Shown here piece after piece: positions 10,487 to 24,037 of a stretch of DNA of 64,000 bases. Source of the DNA: Spiroplasma sp. SV19 (GTDB lineage Bacteria; Bacillota_I; Bacilli_A; Mycoplasmatales; Mycoplasmataceae). Under the pieces are notes generated by a model, which did not search any database, was not told the origin of the DNA, and saw nothing but the letters and a program-made list of their open reading frames with translations. The number at the start of each line of letters is the position of its first letter. The stretch's first letter is position 1. The position numbers were made by a program, and so were the translations under genes. Location: assembly GCF_030060925.1 (NCBI RefSeq), contig NZ_CP045455.1, positions 186,001-250,000 of the forward strand, written 5' to 3'.

Positions 10487-10536
10487 TTTTTTTTTTTTTT
10501 TTTTTTTTGGCATAATAAAAAATATATTACTAAAGT
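10487..10536 (+). promoter_or_regulatory. Poly-T tract (T22) abutting promoter
   Basis: Twenty-two T from 10487 to 10508; TTGGCA (10507-10512) overlaps its end as a strong -35 and TAAAGT (10531-10536) lies 18 bases on. Sequence after the -35 differs from the ABC modules, but the architecture (long T run ending in the -35 box) is the same. Confidence 0.5.
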
Positions 10537-10563
10537 AATATAAACAAGGAGGAACATTTTACA

Positions 10564-11316
10564 ATGCAACAAGTAAAGCCAAGATTTTTAAAGATAAAGT
10601 ATTGTTTTTATGTTATATTTGCAATTATTCCATTGTTTTGTGTATTATTGGACTTATTTTTCTCAACAATTCAACCCGATCCCCAATATGGTGATGCGAC
10701 AAGAAATTTTGATTTTTCAATTATTAATCAGTCAATTTATTTATCTGTATGAGTCGCTCTAACAACAACGAGCTATGGGATTCTAAATTGGATTCATTAT
10801 CATACCAAGAGTATGCCAAAATGAATTACTGGAAAAAATAATTTAACTCGAATTACAACATTAAATGTAATAAGTTTTATTGTTTTTAACACAACGTTAT
10901 TAATCGCTCCAACAAATGTGGTTGGTTTTAATACATGGTACAAAATTTTAAAATCAGTGTTAGAACATATGTTAATACCAATTGTTGTTATTATTTACTA
11001 TTTTTTATTTACAACAGCAAGTATTCCAACAAAACAGTATTGTAAAAAATATAGTTGGTATAATTTAATTCTAATTATGTTTTATTTATGTTATGTTTCA
11101 ATACGAGGTACAATGTTAGTAAAATTTATGCCGAAAGATCAAAAAGCATTTACGCCATTTCCGTATGATCAATTGAATCCATTTGAAGTTGGTTTTCCAA
11201 TTTTTTTCGTTGGTATTATTAGTTTATTAGTTATTGCGGTTAGTTTAGCAATTGTATTAAATTATTTAAGTAATCTTCGTAATAAGAAAGGATGTATACC
11301 TCTTAACACGGATTAA
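10564..11316 (+). CDS. Pr6Pr/DUF1600-like membrane protein
   Basis: 250 residues with about six membrane segments. Features that recall the Pr6Pr (former DUF1600) family are the N-terminal FDFSIINQSIYLSV, the mid-protein EHMLIPIVVIIYYFLF and the loop FTPFPYDQLNPFEVGFP before the last segments. Function of the family in bacteria is not known; distant eukaryotic members (AIG1/ADTRP) are membrane hydrolases, which does not prove activity here. The start follows AAGGAGG. It sits behind its own poly-T promoter and is followed by a hairpin. Confidence 0.7.
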
Positions 11317-11330
11317 ATTCTGCTAATTTT

Positions 11331-11362
11331 AATAATACCCTAGTTGTATTATTAAATTTAAT
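11331..11362 (+). terminator. Hairpin terminator
   Basis: AATAATAC (11331-11338), 7-base loop, GTATTATT (11346-11353), then a T-rich stretch. It lies 15 bases after the stop of the membrane protein gene. Confidence 0.55.
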
Positions 11363-11504
11363 ATCTTTTTTACAGGGTTGGATTTACTCTGCAGCTAGAT
11401 AAATTGAACTTTGATCTGAATGAATTGCTAATTTTTTCAGATTTTTTCATTTGGAATTATTGTTATTGGTTTTAATAAAGGATTAATTAGTATTAAAATT
11501 TTAG

Positions 11505-11858
11505 TTGAATGTTTGTCTGACAAATAATATTTTATCTTTTTTTGTCCTCATTTTAGGGGTATACATCCATTTAACTAGTAATGGAAGTGAGTTTAATTTT
11601 ATGGTAAATGTGGAAAGATTCAATATAATTTTAAACAGAAGTTTATATCAAAGACAAATCATGAGTAGTTTATTTTATTTTTTTAAAAATAATCAATCTA
11701 ATAAAATTCTTCCTGATGTTAGTTTATTTAAATTTGATCAACAAAGTGGTTGACTAAAACATAAATGAAAATATGTATCAAGTCAATATAAAATTCTTTT
11801 TGTTAATTTTAGAATATACAATATTAAACAAAAATTATTAGTTCTATTTTTAGTTTAA
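11505..11858 (+). pseudogene. Possible gene remnant, membrane-like
   Basis: The stretch 11354-11907 lacks a convincing gene. The longest frame begins directly after a TAG (11502), has only a TTG start and no ribosome binding site, and reads through two TGA to TAA 11856 (about 117 residues). Its first 20 residues are hydrophobic (NNILSFFVLILGVYI), the rest basic and Asn-rich. Low coding quality suggests a decayed gene or chance frame. Nothing else is visible here apart from the groES promoter at the end. Confidence 0.25.
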
Positions 11859-11907
11859 AATGAAAGACAAATTATATTTGTTTTTTTTGTTTTTAAGACA
11901 AAAATAC

Positions 11908-11962
11908 TTGCATTTATTGGTAAAATTTGTTAAATATATTATTGGCAGTTACATATGCCATT
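11908..11962 (+). promoter_or_regulatory. groESL promoter and operator-like inverted repeat
   Basis: TTGCAT (11908-11913) and TAAATA (11931-11936) are 17 bases apart. Just downstream ATTGGCA (11941-11947) and TGCCATT (11956-11962) form an imperfect inverted repeat with 8-base spacer between promoter and ribosome binding site. The usual CIRCE element bound by HrcA (TTAGCACTC-N9-GAGTGCTAA) is not present. Whether this shorter repeat is an operator is unproven. Confidence 0.4.
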
Positions 11963-11993
11963 TGCTAAAATTATAAATAAGGAGGGATTTTTG

Positions 11994-12269
11994 ATGATAA
12001 AACCATTGGGAAAAAATATTGTCTTAGCAAAAGAGGAAAAAGAAGAAACTTTTATTAATGGAATTTATTTACAAGAAGATGAGAAAAGCAAAAGTCATAT
12101 CGGAAAAATAATTGCAATTAGTACCGAAATTGAAAAGGAACAAATATTTGAAGGAAAAATCAATAATAAAGTTCTTTATCGTGAATATGCTGGAACTGAA
12201 GTTGAATATGATAATAAAAAATTAGTTTTAATTTCTGCTGAAGATGTTTTAGCTATTATTGAAGAATAA
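11994..12269 (+). CDS. groES: Co-chaperonin GroES
   Basis: 91 residues, normal for Cpn10. It caps the GroEL ring and controls release of folding proteins in the cytoplasm. MIKPLGKNIVLAKEEKEE corresponds to the conserved N-terminal strand (usually RPLxDRVxV), a mobile-loop region follows, and VLYREYAGTEVEYDNKKLVLISAEDVLAII matches the C-terminal part (usual K-Y-x-G-T-E-V ... EDILA). ATG 11994 has GGAGG 8 bases upstream; an in-frame ATG at 11955 lies before this site and is rejected. groEL starts 22 bases downstream. Confidence 0.9.
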   Translation: MIKPLGKNIVLAKEEKEETFINGIYLQEDEKSKSHIGKIIAISTEIEKEQIFEGKINNKVLYREYAGTEVEYDNKKLVLISAEDVLAIIEE

Positions 12270-12276
12270 AATTTAA

Positions 12277-13905
<1,629 letters not shown>

Positions 13906-13927
13906 GAAACAACAATTTTATTTAAAG

Positions 13928-13983
13928 AAAAACAAGTTTCACTTGTTTTTTTTTTTTTTTTTATTAAAATAAAAAAGTATTTA
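13928..13983 (+). terminator. groEL terminator overlapping poly-T (T17) promoter module
   Basis: AAAAACAAG (13928-13936), 5-base loop, CTTGTTTTT (13942-13950); the T run continues to 13962 (17 T). Directly after it TTATTAAAATAAAAAAGTAT follows, which aligns closely with the TTGATAAAATAAACAAG-YG-TATTTATT module before both ABC copies. The tract therefore seems to serve as terminator tail for groEL and as part of the promoter for the operon starting at 14017. Confidence 0.6.
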
Positions 13984-14016
13984 TTGTTAGATTACAAAAA
14001 AGAAAGGCCTTATCTT

Positions 14017-15538
14017 ATGAGAAAAATATTAAGTTTTTTTGCTATCTCAACTATTGCGGTTGGAAATAGCATACCGTTATTAGCTTGTCATCCTAAAGGT
14101 GGCAATAATAACAATAATGATATTCCGGAGAAACTTCGTAATATGATTAATACAACAGGATTATTGACTAAAATTACCTTATTAGCCCGTCATGAAAATT
14201 TAAATTTTAATGCAAGTGAACTTGTGCGAAGTTTATATGCTCCAGCAGCATATTGAAAATCAATCCCAAGTATTTACACTTACAATAATCAAAAAATTAA
14301 TTTAGCAAAATTAATCCAAGATTTTAACAACAATTACAATAAAATGATTGCCCACACAAAAAATGCTGATCCTAAGTCAATCCGTGAACAATTATTGCCA
14401 CAATATTATATTGGAATGTATGATAATACTTATTATCGCGATTTTCTTACTAATGGTTTTTTTGACCCTGCAAAACAGCAAATTGACCCTAATCGGAGTG
14501 AACTATTAGGTTATAACTATGATATGGGTGCTTTGTCAACTTTAATGAATAATGTGGGAATTAAGTTTTGAATTCCAGCAACGCGTGCTTTTTATGTTAG
14601 TTATCCCGCGGGTGGAATGGGGTTATCAAGCAATCCTTTCTATTGATTTAGCTAAAAAAATTAAAACTGCAATTTTGTGAGCTTCTGAACAAGCACAAAA
14701 AACAAGTTTACAACAATTACTAGACATTTTATTAGCTTTACAAGGTGATAAAGTTAATTTTAAATTTACTTTATCAAATATTTTCTTTGATTTAACAGAC
14801 TTAATTAAAACTTTAACTAGTGATAATGATATTTTAACAACTTTAAGTGGTTATCAAAACCTGGCAAATTCATTTGAAGAGTTAACAACAACTAATTTAA
14901 ACAAGGTTTTAAAAACAATGGGATGAAATAAAGAAACAAGCAAGTTTGAAAAAAACTCATTATTACAACATTTATTAGTTGCTATTTCTGATCCAAACGC
15001 CATTGCATATCAAGATTATAATTACTTATTCTTTAATAGTAATAGTCCTTTTTTTGCAGGTGTTAATAATGTTATGAAAACTTTACATGAAAATGTATTA
15101 CAATATGTTGTTGATGATAAATATTGAAAAGTAAGTAATCCGCAATATACCCAAAAAGTAACTGGAGCCGAAGAACGTTTATCATATGATTTTGAATATA
15201 GTGGTCCTGGTGATAGTTCAGTAACAAAAGTATATACTGAAAGCCATACAAATCAAATTAATGTGAATGATCAATTTTATGATGATCATTACAATCCAAA
15301 ACAATTTTATAGTGTGGATAATAAACAAGAAAACATTGCATATAGTGGGTTAGGATTATCAGATAATTTAAAACCAGTTAGTCATAAATATCATATTGAA
15401 TGAACTAATGTTGGTAATTTAGAACAACCAATGTGAATTATTACAAAAATTGATAGTTATGTTCGCTCAGGGGAAGTTACGAATGGAATCGGGTCAACTC
15501 AAAGTGGCGCATGAAGACAAATTTATTTCTTGTATTAA
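14017..15538 (+). pseudogene. Lipoprotein gene with frameshift
   Basis: ATG 14017 begins a lipoprotein signal (MRKILSFFAISTIAVGNSIP) with LLAC lipobox and Asn-rich spacer. The frame runs to TAA 14653, but from 14612 another frame takes over and stays open, with in-frame TGA tryptophans, to TAA 15536. Joining them near 14608-14616 (a GCGGGTGG stretch) gives about 506 residues. Either a one-base indel has broken the gene or the base call is wrong there. The downstream half is rich in Asn, Thr and Tyr, like extracellular beta proteins. First gene of the 14-24 kb surface cluster; function unknown. Confidence 0.75.
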
Positions 15539-15568
15539 TTAATCAAAAAATATGGAGGAAGTTTATAA

Positions 15569-17710
15569 ATGTTTAAAAAAATTTCAATGTCATTAATTTT
15601 ATTCTTAACAACTTTTACTGCCATAGTAGCAATTGTTTTATTTGTGAAAAAAGATAATTTTATGCGAAGTGTTTGATTAGAGGGTTGTGAGCCAATAAAA
15701 CAGAATCAAAACAAAGATAAAACTCCTTATGCTCACACTTTTTTTGGGAGTCAACATGATAATTATGCTTTGTATCAGCCAAATGAATTGAGCAATGATT
15801 TAAAAAATGCTAAGTTTTATGGTAATTTAGAAAATTATAATAATTGTGTTAATTCTAATGTTAATTTGCAATTATGGAAACAAGATTTTATTAATACACA
15901 ATTAGTTGTTAAAACAAATAACTATGATATTACTAATCTAACAGCAACTGTTACTAATGCTGCTGAATTAGCAAAAAATAATCTAACAGTAGAGGTTGGT
16001 TTTAATCGTTTTATTTATGCTTCATATTCGTTAACAAGTCAACGAATTCCGAATCCATATGGAATTAACGAGAAATTATTAGTTCCTGATGCAATTACTA
16101 CAAATTCAGTTGAAAAAAATGCTTATAAGAATAAAGTCTATATTTTGTGAATTAAAATTATGAGTTTTAAAGATAAAGTTGTTGCTAATCCAGGAAATCA
16201 TACTGTTCAAATACAGTTAACTGGAGATGTTCCAGGGACAAAGCAAACTAATGTTGTTTTAAGTGAAAATGAAATTCAAGTTAAAGTTGCTGATTTATTA
16301 TTGCCAGCAGATCAAAAAAAATCTGATTTTGATGTTTATTCATTTTTTGGTTGAAGTGCTGCTTACTATAATAATTATCAAGTTCCAAATATTATTAAAA
16401 ACAAATATGATAATATTGAATACATTGATTATAATTGAGAACGTTATTGAGAACCAGAAAATAAATATTTACATGATGTCTTAGGAATGGATTATTTTCA
16501 AAGTTCAATTTCATTAAATGAACGTCAAAGTACTGAATGACATAATAATTGATTGGATGGAAATAAGGTTCAAACTTTTTTAGCATGACGTTATACTCAA
16601 CAAAAAGGGTTATACATTGCTGATGAAGATTGAAAAGCATGGGATTATTATATGAATAAAATGGCAGAAGTAGGTTATACAAAGGCACTTCTAAGTGGAT
16701 GACAAGCTGCTTGAAATACAACTTATAAAACTAATAGTGTTTGAGATGAAGATAAACAAGACTATATGCAAATTAGTATGAATATGTATGTTGAGGATGG
16801 TGTTAAAAATAACGAATGATTTTTACAACAATTATTGAATCATATTAAAACAGTTAAGCCAAAATGAGCACAAACAGTTACACCATATCTTTATATTGAT
16901 GAATTACCTGGTTCAGCAATTAACAAATATTTAGCATTAATTCAAAAATATGACCCTAACCGAGACTATATTAAATTAGCAGCTTGTGACTGAGAACGAG
17001 ATATTGATTATAATGACCCAGCAACGTATCAAGTTGATATTTTACATATTTATTTTTTAGATATTTATAATGAAGAAAATAGTAAATTTATGAACTTAGT
17101 AAAACAACGTAATGAAAACGGATATATTACGGGGCAGTATTCATTAGATGCTGATAATACGTTTAATTTAGTTCGTTCAGAGCCGGGGGTAAGTTCTTAC
17201 ATTCAATTAGCTTTATTAAAAGAAAATGCACCACATTATATGCGCTATCTTTTAAATGGATGAACCGAAACAGCATATTGATCAGCGGATTATGATGAAC
17301 ATACGGGTTTAATTTATATTGCTGGAGATACCATGTTTGCTTATCCATCAATTGCCAATCCCGATCCAAACAATCATAATAAAGTTCCATTCAATCCTTC
17401 AACACGATTAGATGCAATTGCTTATGGAGTTAATATGAATAATAAAATTATGTATTTAAAAAAATTAAATTTATTATCAGATTATACAACAATGATGTCA
17501 TATGTTAATAGTAATGTTAAATTAAGTAAACCAACTAGCCATAGTAAGTTTAATTTTAATTACAATGCATTAACAGCAGAAAGCAATATTAAAATTTCAA
17601 ACTCATTTTTATATCGCTTTTTAACACGAAATAATATTGATGAAGTGATGGTTGTTAAAACATTTGAAAATATTATTAATAAAGTTGTAACAACATATTT
17701 AGGAGGTTAA
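15569..17710 (+). CDS. Membrane-anchored GH123/DUF4091-like glycosidase
   Basis: 713 residues, many TGA tryptophans. An N-terminal hydrophobic helix (ISMSLILFLTTFTAIVAIVLF) anchors the protein with the bulk outside. The C-terminal half resembles DUF4091/GH123: a strand ending in a D-E pair (YLYIDELPGS, near residue 447) that would be the catalytic pair, WTETAYWSADY, and the terminal stretch GDTMFAYPS ... STRLDAIAYGV, which matches the family's YP ... PSIRLEAIRDG ending. Known GH123 enzymes cleave beta-linked GalNAc by substrate-assisted catalysis. Here the target could be host glycans; this is inference. It starts 30 bases after the lipoprotein and ends 1 base before the next ATG. Confidence 0.65.
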
Positions 17711-17711
17711 G

Positions 17712-18206
17712 ATGGTTCCATTTTATTTAGTTATTCTTGAAATTTTTATTTATTTATCATTTGCAATTTGACTTATTGGAATAATATATTTGATTTATGG
17801 TTATTGTCAAAGTTTCCTTTGTAAAGAACGAACTATATCGTGAATTTTTTTTGGAGTTAATGTTGCAACAACATTAATACTGTTAATCTTAGTAATTTTA
17901 TCGTTTTTAACAATTTTTAAACCAATTATTTTTGGTAACGGTGACATTTCTAACGAATCAACATTATTAAATATTGCTTATTTTGGAATAAGTACGTTAA
18001 TTTTAGCAATATTATGAATTATTTACTTAAGTAGTTGTTCAATCTATTTTACAATTTATCAAAAAAATGGTCGACTTTATTTATTTGGTAGTTATTTTGA
18101 TCAAAATAAAAATAAAAAAATCATTGCAAACAAACATCTTTTAATTTATCGAAATAAAATTTTTTTACAATTATTTTTCGTTTTTCTAAAACTTATCAAT
18201 ATTTAA
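17712..18206 (+). CDS. Small membrane protein
   Basis: 164 residues. ATG 17712 immediately follows the previous stop; AGGAGG lies in the end of the upstream gene. Three hydrophobic segments are visible (YLVILEIFIYLSFAIWLIGII, ATTLILLILVILSFLTIF, YFGISTLILAILWIIYLS), followed by a basic C-terminal tail. No family recognised. Tight spacing argues for a shared job with the glycosidase and the FtsX-type permease downstream. Confidence 0.7.
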
Positions 18207-18260
18207 TTGCTAAGAAAAAATAAAAAAGCATTATTATTTTTAACGAAAGAGGTCAAAAAA

Positions 18261-21200
18261 ATGTGATTATTGTTAAAACAAGGAATTTTAAATACTTTTA
18301 AAAATAAAGCACAAGTTTTTATTTTTGTTATTTTAATTGTTTTAACAGCACTTTTTTCAACTGTTTGTTGAGTTTCTTTTGATCGATTACAAAAAGCAAA
18401 CAGAACAATGGGATATGGAACATTAAATATTAATTATAACTATAATTATATTTCAACTAATTATGAAGCAAATAATCAGCAAACAATTACACCATGGTTT
18501 GCTTTTGATGTTGATTATGCTGGTATTGGGAATGGTTTTTTTGAAAAAAACTATGGTACTTTGACAATTGGTGGTTCAAATGATGTGCTAAAGCCATTTG
18601 ATTTAGGAACTGGTTTAAAAGGTGAAAAATATCAATTTAAAATTGATGGAAACCAATTCCAAATTGAAAAAAGTGGTCATTGAGTACCATTTGAAAATGT
18701 TTTATTAGATTACAATGCTATTAATTTGACTAATCAAAATGTTTTAACAGGTGAATTTTCACAACTGTATCGGTTCAATTTTAATGCTTATTCATTTCAA
18801 AAATCTTTGTTAGGACAATTATACAATCGTTTTATTTTTAATAATTCTGTTGATTCAACTCTTAAAATGCAGGCAATTAATTTAGTAAAACGTTATATGC
18901 ATTTTATTTTAGAGTCACGGTTAACTTATTTAGTGTATAAAAACATTGAAACTTATGCATTAAAAAATAATACGACAGATATTGACCTTTTAAATCAATT
19001 TATTAATGGAACAAACTTAGGCGAGCATTGACAAACAAAAAATTTGGGAGTTGATAATCCTGGTAAAAATGTTGCTCGTGCTGATCGAATTTTTTTAACA
19101 CCAACAGTAGCAACCGATAAATATTGGGGAATGCGAGGAACATTAGGATTCCCAATTTATGATCCAAATAATACTTTGGGGTTAAAAGAACTTGATTGTC
19201 AAAATAGTACTGGTTGTACTGGAGTAGAAAATTATCGTTATTTTTTAACTGATACTAAATATCATAATATTGCCCAACTTTTAAATGATAAAAATGACCA
19301 TAGTAATGTTACTAAAAACTTTTTACTAAATGGTAGTTATAAAGTTCGCAATTTAAGTACATATGATTTTTTTGGTCAGTATGATTATAATAATAAATTT
19401 ATTAATAATGATTTTTTAACAACTTATCAAGATATGTTGGGAATGATTAGTAATTTTCAAGTTGTTAACCGTAATCAAGCAATTGCTTGAACAACTGATG
19501 GAAAAAAATATAAATTCATTGATTGAACACAACCATATAATTCAGGACAATTAAAAATCTTACAAAAATCAAAATGATTTGATCGTGGTTTAAATGAAAT
19601 GGTTGATACAGCAATTGTCTTGCCACAATATTTTAAAGCAAATCATTTACGCTTTGATGATACGATTTTAGTTAATCAACTGAAACTTTATATTGAAGCC
19701 GTTGGGGGTGATACCCAAAATATTTATCCAACCATTTATGATACTGATTTTTTACCTGATGCGAAGAATGAGTCAATTATTTATGTTCATCCGCAAATGT
19801 TTAATCGTTTATTTGGTTATAATAACGAAGGGTTTACTACACAACAATATCAAGATGTTAGTACAGTTCAATTAACATATCATGGTGCTAATCAGAACAA
19901 AATGGAAACTGATTTAAATTATTATCGTGTTTACTTAGCTGATAATATTAATCGTTTAGGAAAAACAACTGAAGCAATTTTTCAAAATAAAACAGATGTT
20001 GTTAATAATGTTAATTTTACTAAATTTGGTGCGAATCAATTAGTTAATAATCGTTATCAATTGTTAAATAATGCTATTAAAATTTATTATTTAGTAACAA
20101 TTGGGATTATTCTCTTTTTTGCCATAATTGTTATGATTATTTTGTTTATTCAATTAAAAAGTATGATTGAAAAACAACGAAGTCAAATTGGAATTTTAAA
20201 AGCAAATGGTTATAATAATTTTAAAATTTCCTTGTCTTATGTGATGTATTTCTTAACAGCCTTAATAATAGCTACTCCAATTGGATGATTACTTGGTCTA
20301 GGATTACAAGTTCCAATTATTAACTTATTTGGGCAATATTTTGTGTTACCAAGTACGTTTGTTGTTAACTGACAAGTACTATTATTATTTTTCCTTGTTG
20401 GTGGAAGTATTATTTTTATTCTTGTTGTTATTGAATGTAGTATTATATTAGGCCGGGAAGTATTAGCATTAATAAATCCAAATCGTGATTTTAAACCTAA
20501 CAAATTAATTAGCCAGTTATCATTACGCTTTAGCAATCGATCATTTAAATCCCGCTTTCGATTAGTGTTATTAGGAGCGAGTTGAAAAGCAGTCATTATG
20601 TTTTTAATAACAACTTTTATTGCTACTGGAACAATTACCTTAGCGGCTTTGGTGCCAAATAGTATTAAAACTTTAAGTCAACAGTATTATCAAAATTTAA
20701 ATTATGCTAATGAATTAAATTATCAAAATGTTATTTATAATAATCCATTAAGTCGTTATGAACTCTATGATAGTCCTAGTGAAGATGTACCAGATTATGG
20801 TGGGGTTAATGATCCAATTTATCAAAAGTTGGAAAATGTTCCAATTGCACCATATGTCTATGCCCGGGGTGTGGATAACACAACAAAATGAATTACTTTA
20901 CAAGAATTAGCAACCAACCCTAATTACAGCCCATCTTATCCTTCGTTTATTGTTAATATGTTAGTGCAAAATATGACAGTCTTTAAAGGAAGCAATATTT
21001 CAGTTGGATTATTACGTTATTTATATGATTTACCAATTGATAGTAATATTAAAAATCGAGTTGATAATCAATTATCATTAGTAACATGTACTTTTTTACC
21101 ACAATTATTTGGACAATTGCCAGTTTCTAACTCAGAAGCAGCAGGGACAACGTGACATAAATGGTCATATTGTATTGAACAAGCAACTAACACAATTTTA

Positions 21201-22724
21201 CCAAGTGTTATTAAGGAAAAATGAGCAGCAAATGAAAAATATCAGTTGCGTTTTAACTTTGGGTTTAACTCGATGGCTTATGATCAAAACACAGATAGTT
21301 TATTTACTGGTTTTGATACAAAAATCACAGCTGTTAATGGAATTATTCGTGATAGTACAAAAAATCAAATTTCATCATATGGTCTTGATCTTAATGCTAA
21401 TCAAGTTGTTTTTACAAATGAGTTAAAAACCAAATTACAAAAATCTTCTTCAAATCAAGACAAAATAATTCCAATTGCAATTAATGATTCGACGGCAGTA
21501 AAATATAATTTAAGAGTAAATGATATTATTAATTTCTACACCGATCAACCACGATTACAATATTTAGGTAAAGATCAACAATATTATGATATTAATCCAG
21601 AATGATGAACTTATCAAAATGGTAATGTTAAAAATGATCCTTGAACTTTAAATTTATCTCATTTAACAAATTCTTTATTAACAGGAACTAATAATGATGA
21701 TTGAGGAACAAATGTTAATCAACCGTATGCGTCAATTAGCGGTTTAAAATTAAATTTACCAGTTAATATGATTGATGCAAATGTTTGAACTCAAAATAAA
21801 ATTGATATTAATCCAGAAAGTGGCCCTACCAAAGTTGATTTGTTAAATAATAAAGTTACTAAAATTGAACAAAATAATTATGTCATTGGAGCTTATGATT
21901 TAAATTTTGATCATCCTTTAAAATCGCTGATTGATTTAGTAAATGGTGGCTTTGCCAAAAATTGATATAGTCAAGCCCTGAAATTAGGATTATTACGAGT
22001 AACAACAGCTGGTTTTAATGTTTTATCTAATTATCAATTTAAAGTGGTTGGAATTCAGCATTCTTATGACCAAGCTCGGATCTTTTTAGAACAAAAATTA
22101 GCAAATCAAGTTCTTGGTTATCAAAACAGTCCCCAATGATTTAATGGTAAATATACGAAAGCAATTCAACCAAGTGATCAATTTCAACGCTATGTTTTAT
22201 CTTCTACGAGTGCTGATAACTCATTAAGTGATGGTTTATCTTTTTTCAGTTCAGCAGTTGGGAAAGTTGATTATTTATATAATAAAAAACAAGTTGTTAA
22301 TCAACTAAGTTATTTTACAACTATATTAGCAGGAGCATTAGTGTCAATTATTATTTTAACAGCAGTTATTATTATCTTCTTAGTAACAGATGTTTTTATG
22401 GAGCGATATACCAAATTTATTGCTTTAATGCGGGTTTTTGGTTATCACCGTGGCGAAATTAATAGTATGACCTTAGCAATTTTTATTCCTTTTGCATTTT
22501 TAGGTTGATTATTAGGTTTTTTCCTAGTTTGAACAACTGTTTATTTTGCGGTTAAAATGGGATTGCAAACGATTAGTTTGCCATTAAGTTTACCAATGCC
22601 ATGGTTATTATTTATTGCTATCTTTGGAATTATTAGTTTTATTTTTGCCTTAACTTTTGTTTTATCAACAAGAAAAATTAACCAGTTACCAATTCAAACA
22701 ATTGTCACATTAAGTGATGAATAG
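18261..22724 (+). CDS. Large FtsX-type ABC permease
   Basis: 1487 residues in one code-4 frame. One membrane helix at ~17-40, a very large Asn/Tyr-rich extracellular domain, a first FtsX block at ~610-800 (four helices and the typical cytoplasmic loop QIGILKANGYNNFKI), a second extracellular domain, and a last FtsX block of three helices at ~1350-1485 (FIALMRVFGYHRGEI loop). This is the duplicated FtsX layout of MacB/LolE-like permeases, which work with a separate ATPase in moving lipoproteins or peptides or in mechanotransmission. No ATPase lies in this cluster, so it must use one encoded elsewhere. It precedes a lipoprotein gene by 12 bases. Confidence 0.85.
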
Positions 22725-22736
22725 GAGACAAAATTA

Positions 22737-23957
22737 ATGAAAAAAATATGAATAATTTTAACAGTTGGTATATTAATGCTAGGATTACCTTCAACATTAA
22801 TAAGTTGTGCAACAAATGATAATTTATATCCGGAACAAAAAGATACATTAGCATCAGTGGTACAAAAAATTACGAATACTAGTAAGACATACCAAGAAAT
22901 TGAAACTAATAATAATAAAATAACATTAGCGGAAGGCAAAACTTATGCAGTGAATGCAATTTATAAGGCATTGGGAGGGGATAAAAATATTTATGGTGTT
23001 ACACCTAATAATATTAAAATTACAACTGTTTTAGATCGTGATGGGCAGATTATTGATGATCAGAACTTTTCAGTTGGAATTGTTTTTGAAGTAAAATATG
23101 ATATTAATAATGGTTTTGAATTTTTAACTAATCAATCATTTTGATTATTATTAAAATATTTAGCTCCTGATGAAATCATTAAAAATAATTTAATTTTTAC
23201 AGCAAGTAGTGCTTTTCAAATTACTGATGATACTGTGTTAGGAATTGGTAGTAAAAGTGCAGTTGCAATTGAAAAAACTGCAACTGGTTATCAAACAACA
23301 GATCAAGAATTATTACAATGAGATTGTGATACTGTTAATCACCAAAACTTATTGCAAATTGGACGAATGATATGACCAAAAAATATTAATAAAATTCCAA
23401 ATAATACAATGCGAGTTAATTTTATTCAGCATTATCAAAATGAAAAACAATTATATATGATAACCCAAGAAGTTAATAATGGGCAATTAACCAAACCAAA
23501 ATATAAGGAAGTTAAAGTGCAAGGAAATGACCAATGAAATTTATTAACAGTTGCTTTACTTCAAGTTATTGAAATTCGTAATAAACTGTATGCTGCTGTT
23601 ATTAATCCAGCAGCAGAAAATTTAGATCCAATTTTATTTAATTTACAATATGATGGTACAGATTGAATGTTAGATTTAACAACCCCAACTTTTCCTAATT
23701 TAAAACAAGGTTTTATTCCTGGGGAACAATATTTAATAACGAATTCATTATTTACTGCAAAAGGGGTAACATATGTAATGACTACGCTTGGGAATTTATA
23801 TCAAATTGATTATTTAAATCAAACTTTTTCATTAAAAAAGATTATTAATGAAAAAGAAACAGCCAATAATATTCGCAGTTATATTATTGATGAACAAAAT
23901 AACAAAATGTTTCGAATTAATCATGATCAATTAGAAGAAGTTAATAATATTTATTAA
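22737..23957 (+). CDS. Lipoprotein of the surface cluster
   Basis: 406 residues. The leader ends in LISC (about residue 24). TAGGAG, overlapping the stop of the FtsX-type gene, is its ribosome binding site, so translation is probably coupled. The mature part has repeated beta-like strands (KLYAAVINPA, ILFNLQYDGTDWMLDL, GVTYVMTTLGNLYQIDY) suggestive of a propeller-type fold. It should sit on the outer membrane face next to the permease. Function unknown. Confidence 0.82.
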
Positions 23958-23989
23958 AATTAGTTTAAAAATAAACTAATTTTATTTCT
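23956..23989. terminator. Strong terminator at end of surface cluster
   Basis: AAAATTAGTTTA (23956-23967), AAAA loop, TAAACTAATTTT (23972-23983), then ATTTC. Perfect 12-bp stem starting inside the stop codon. Confidence 0.75.
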
Positions 23990-24037
23990 TTTCAGTGATA
24001 TTATTAATTGGAAGGGAATGGCATATGGAGGGGTTTT

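Noticed and set aside
11290-11570. 11-bp inverted repeat GGATGTATACC / GGTATACATCC flanking 270 bases
   Set aside because: The core GTATAC is self-complementary, so few extra matches are needed; flanks do not match and no gene structure supports it.
11955-11993. Upstream in-frame ATG for groES
   Set aside because: It lies before the strong GGAGG site and overlaps the putative operator; GroES of normal length starts at 11994.
18261-22724. Series of separate small proteins in this range under the standard code
   Set aside because: All fragments are in one frame, separated only by TGA, and together form one FtsX-type permease under code 4.
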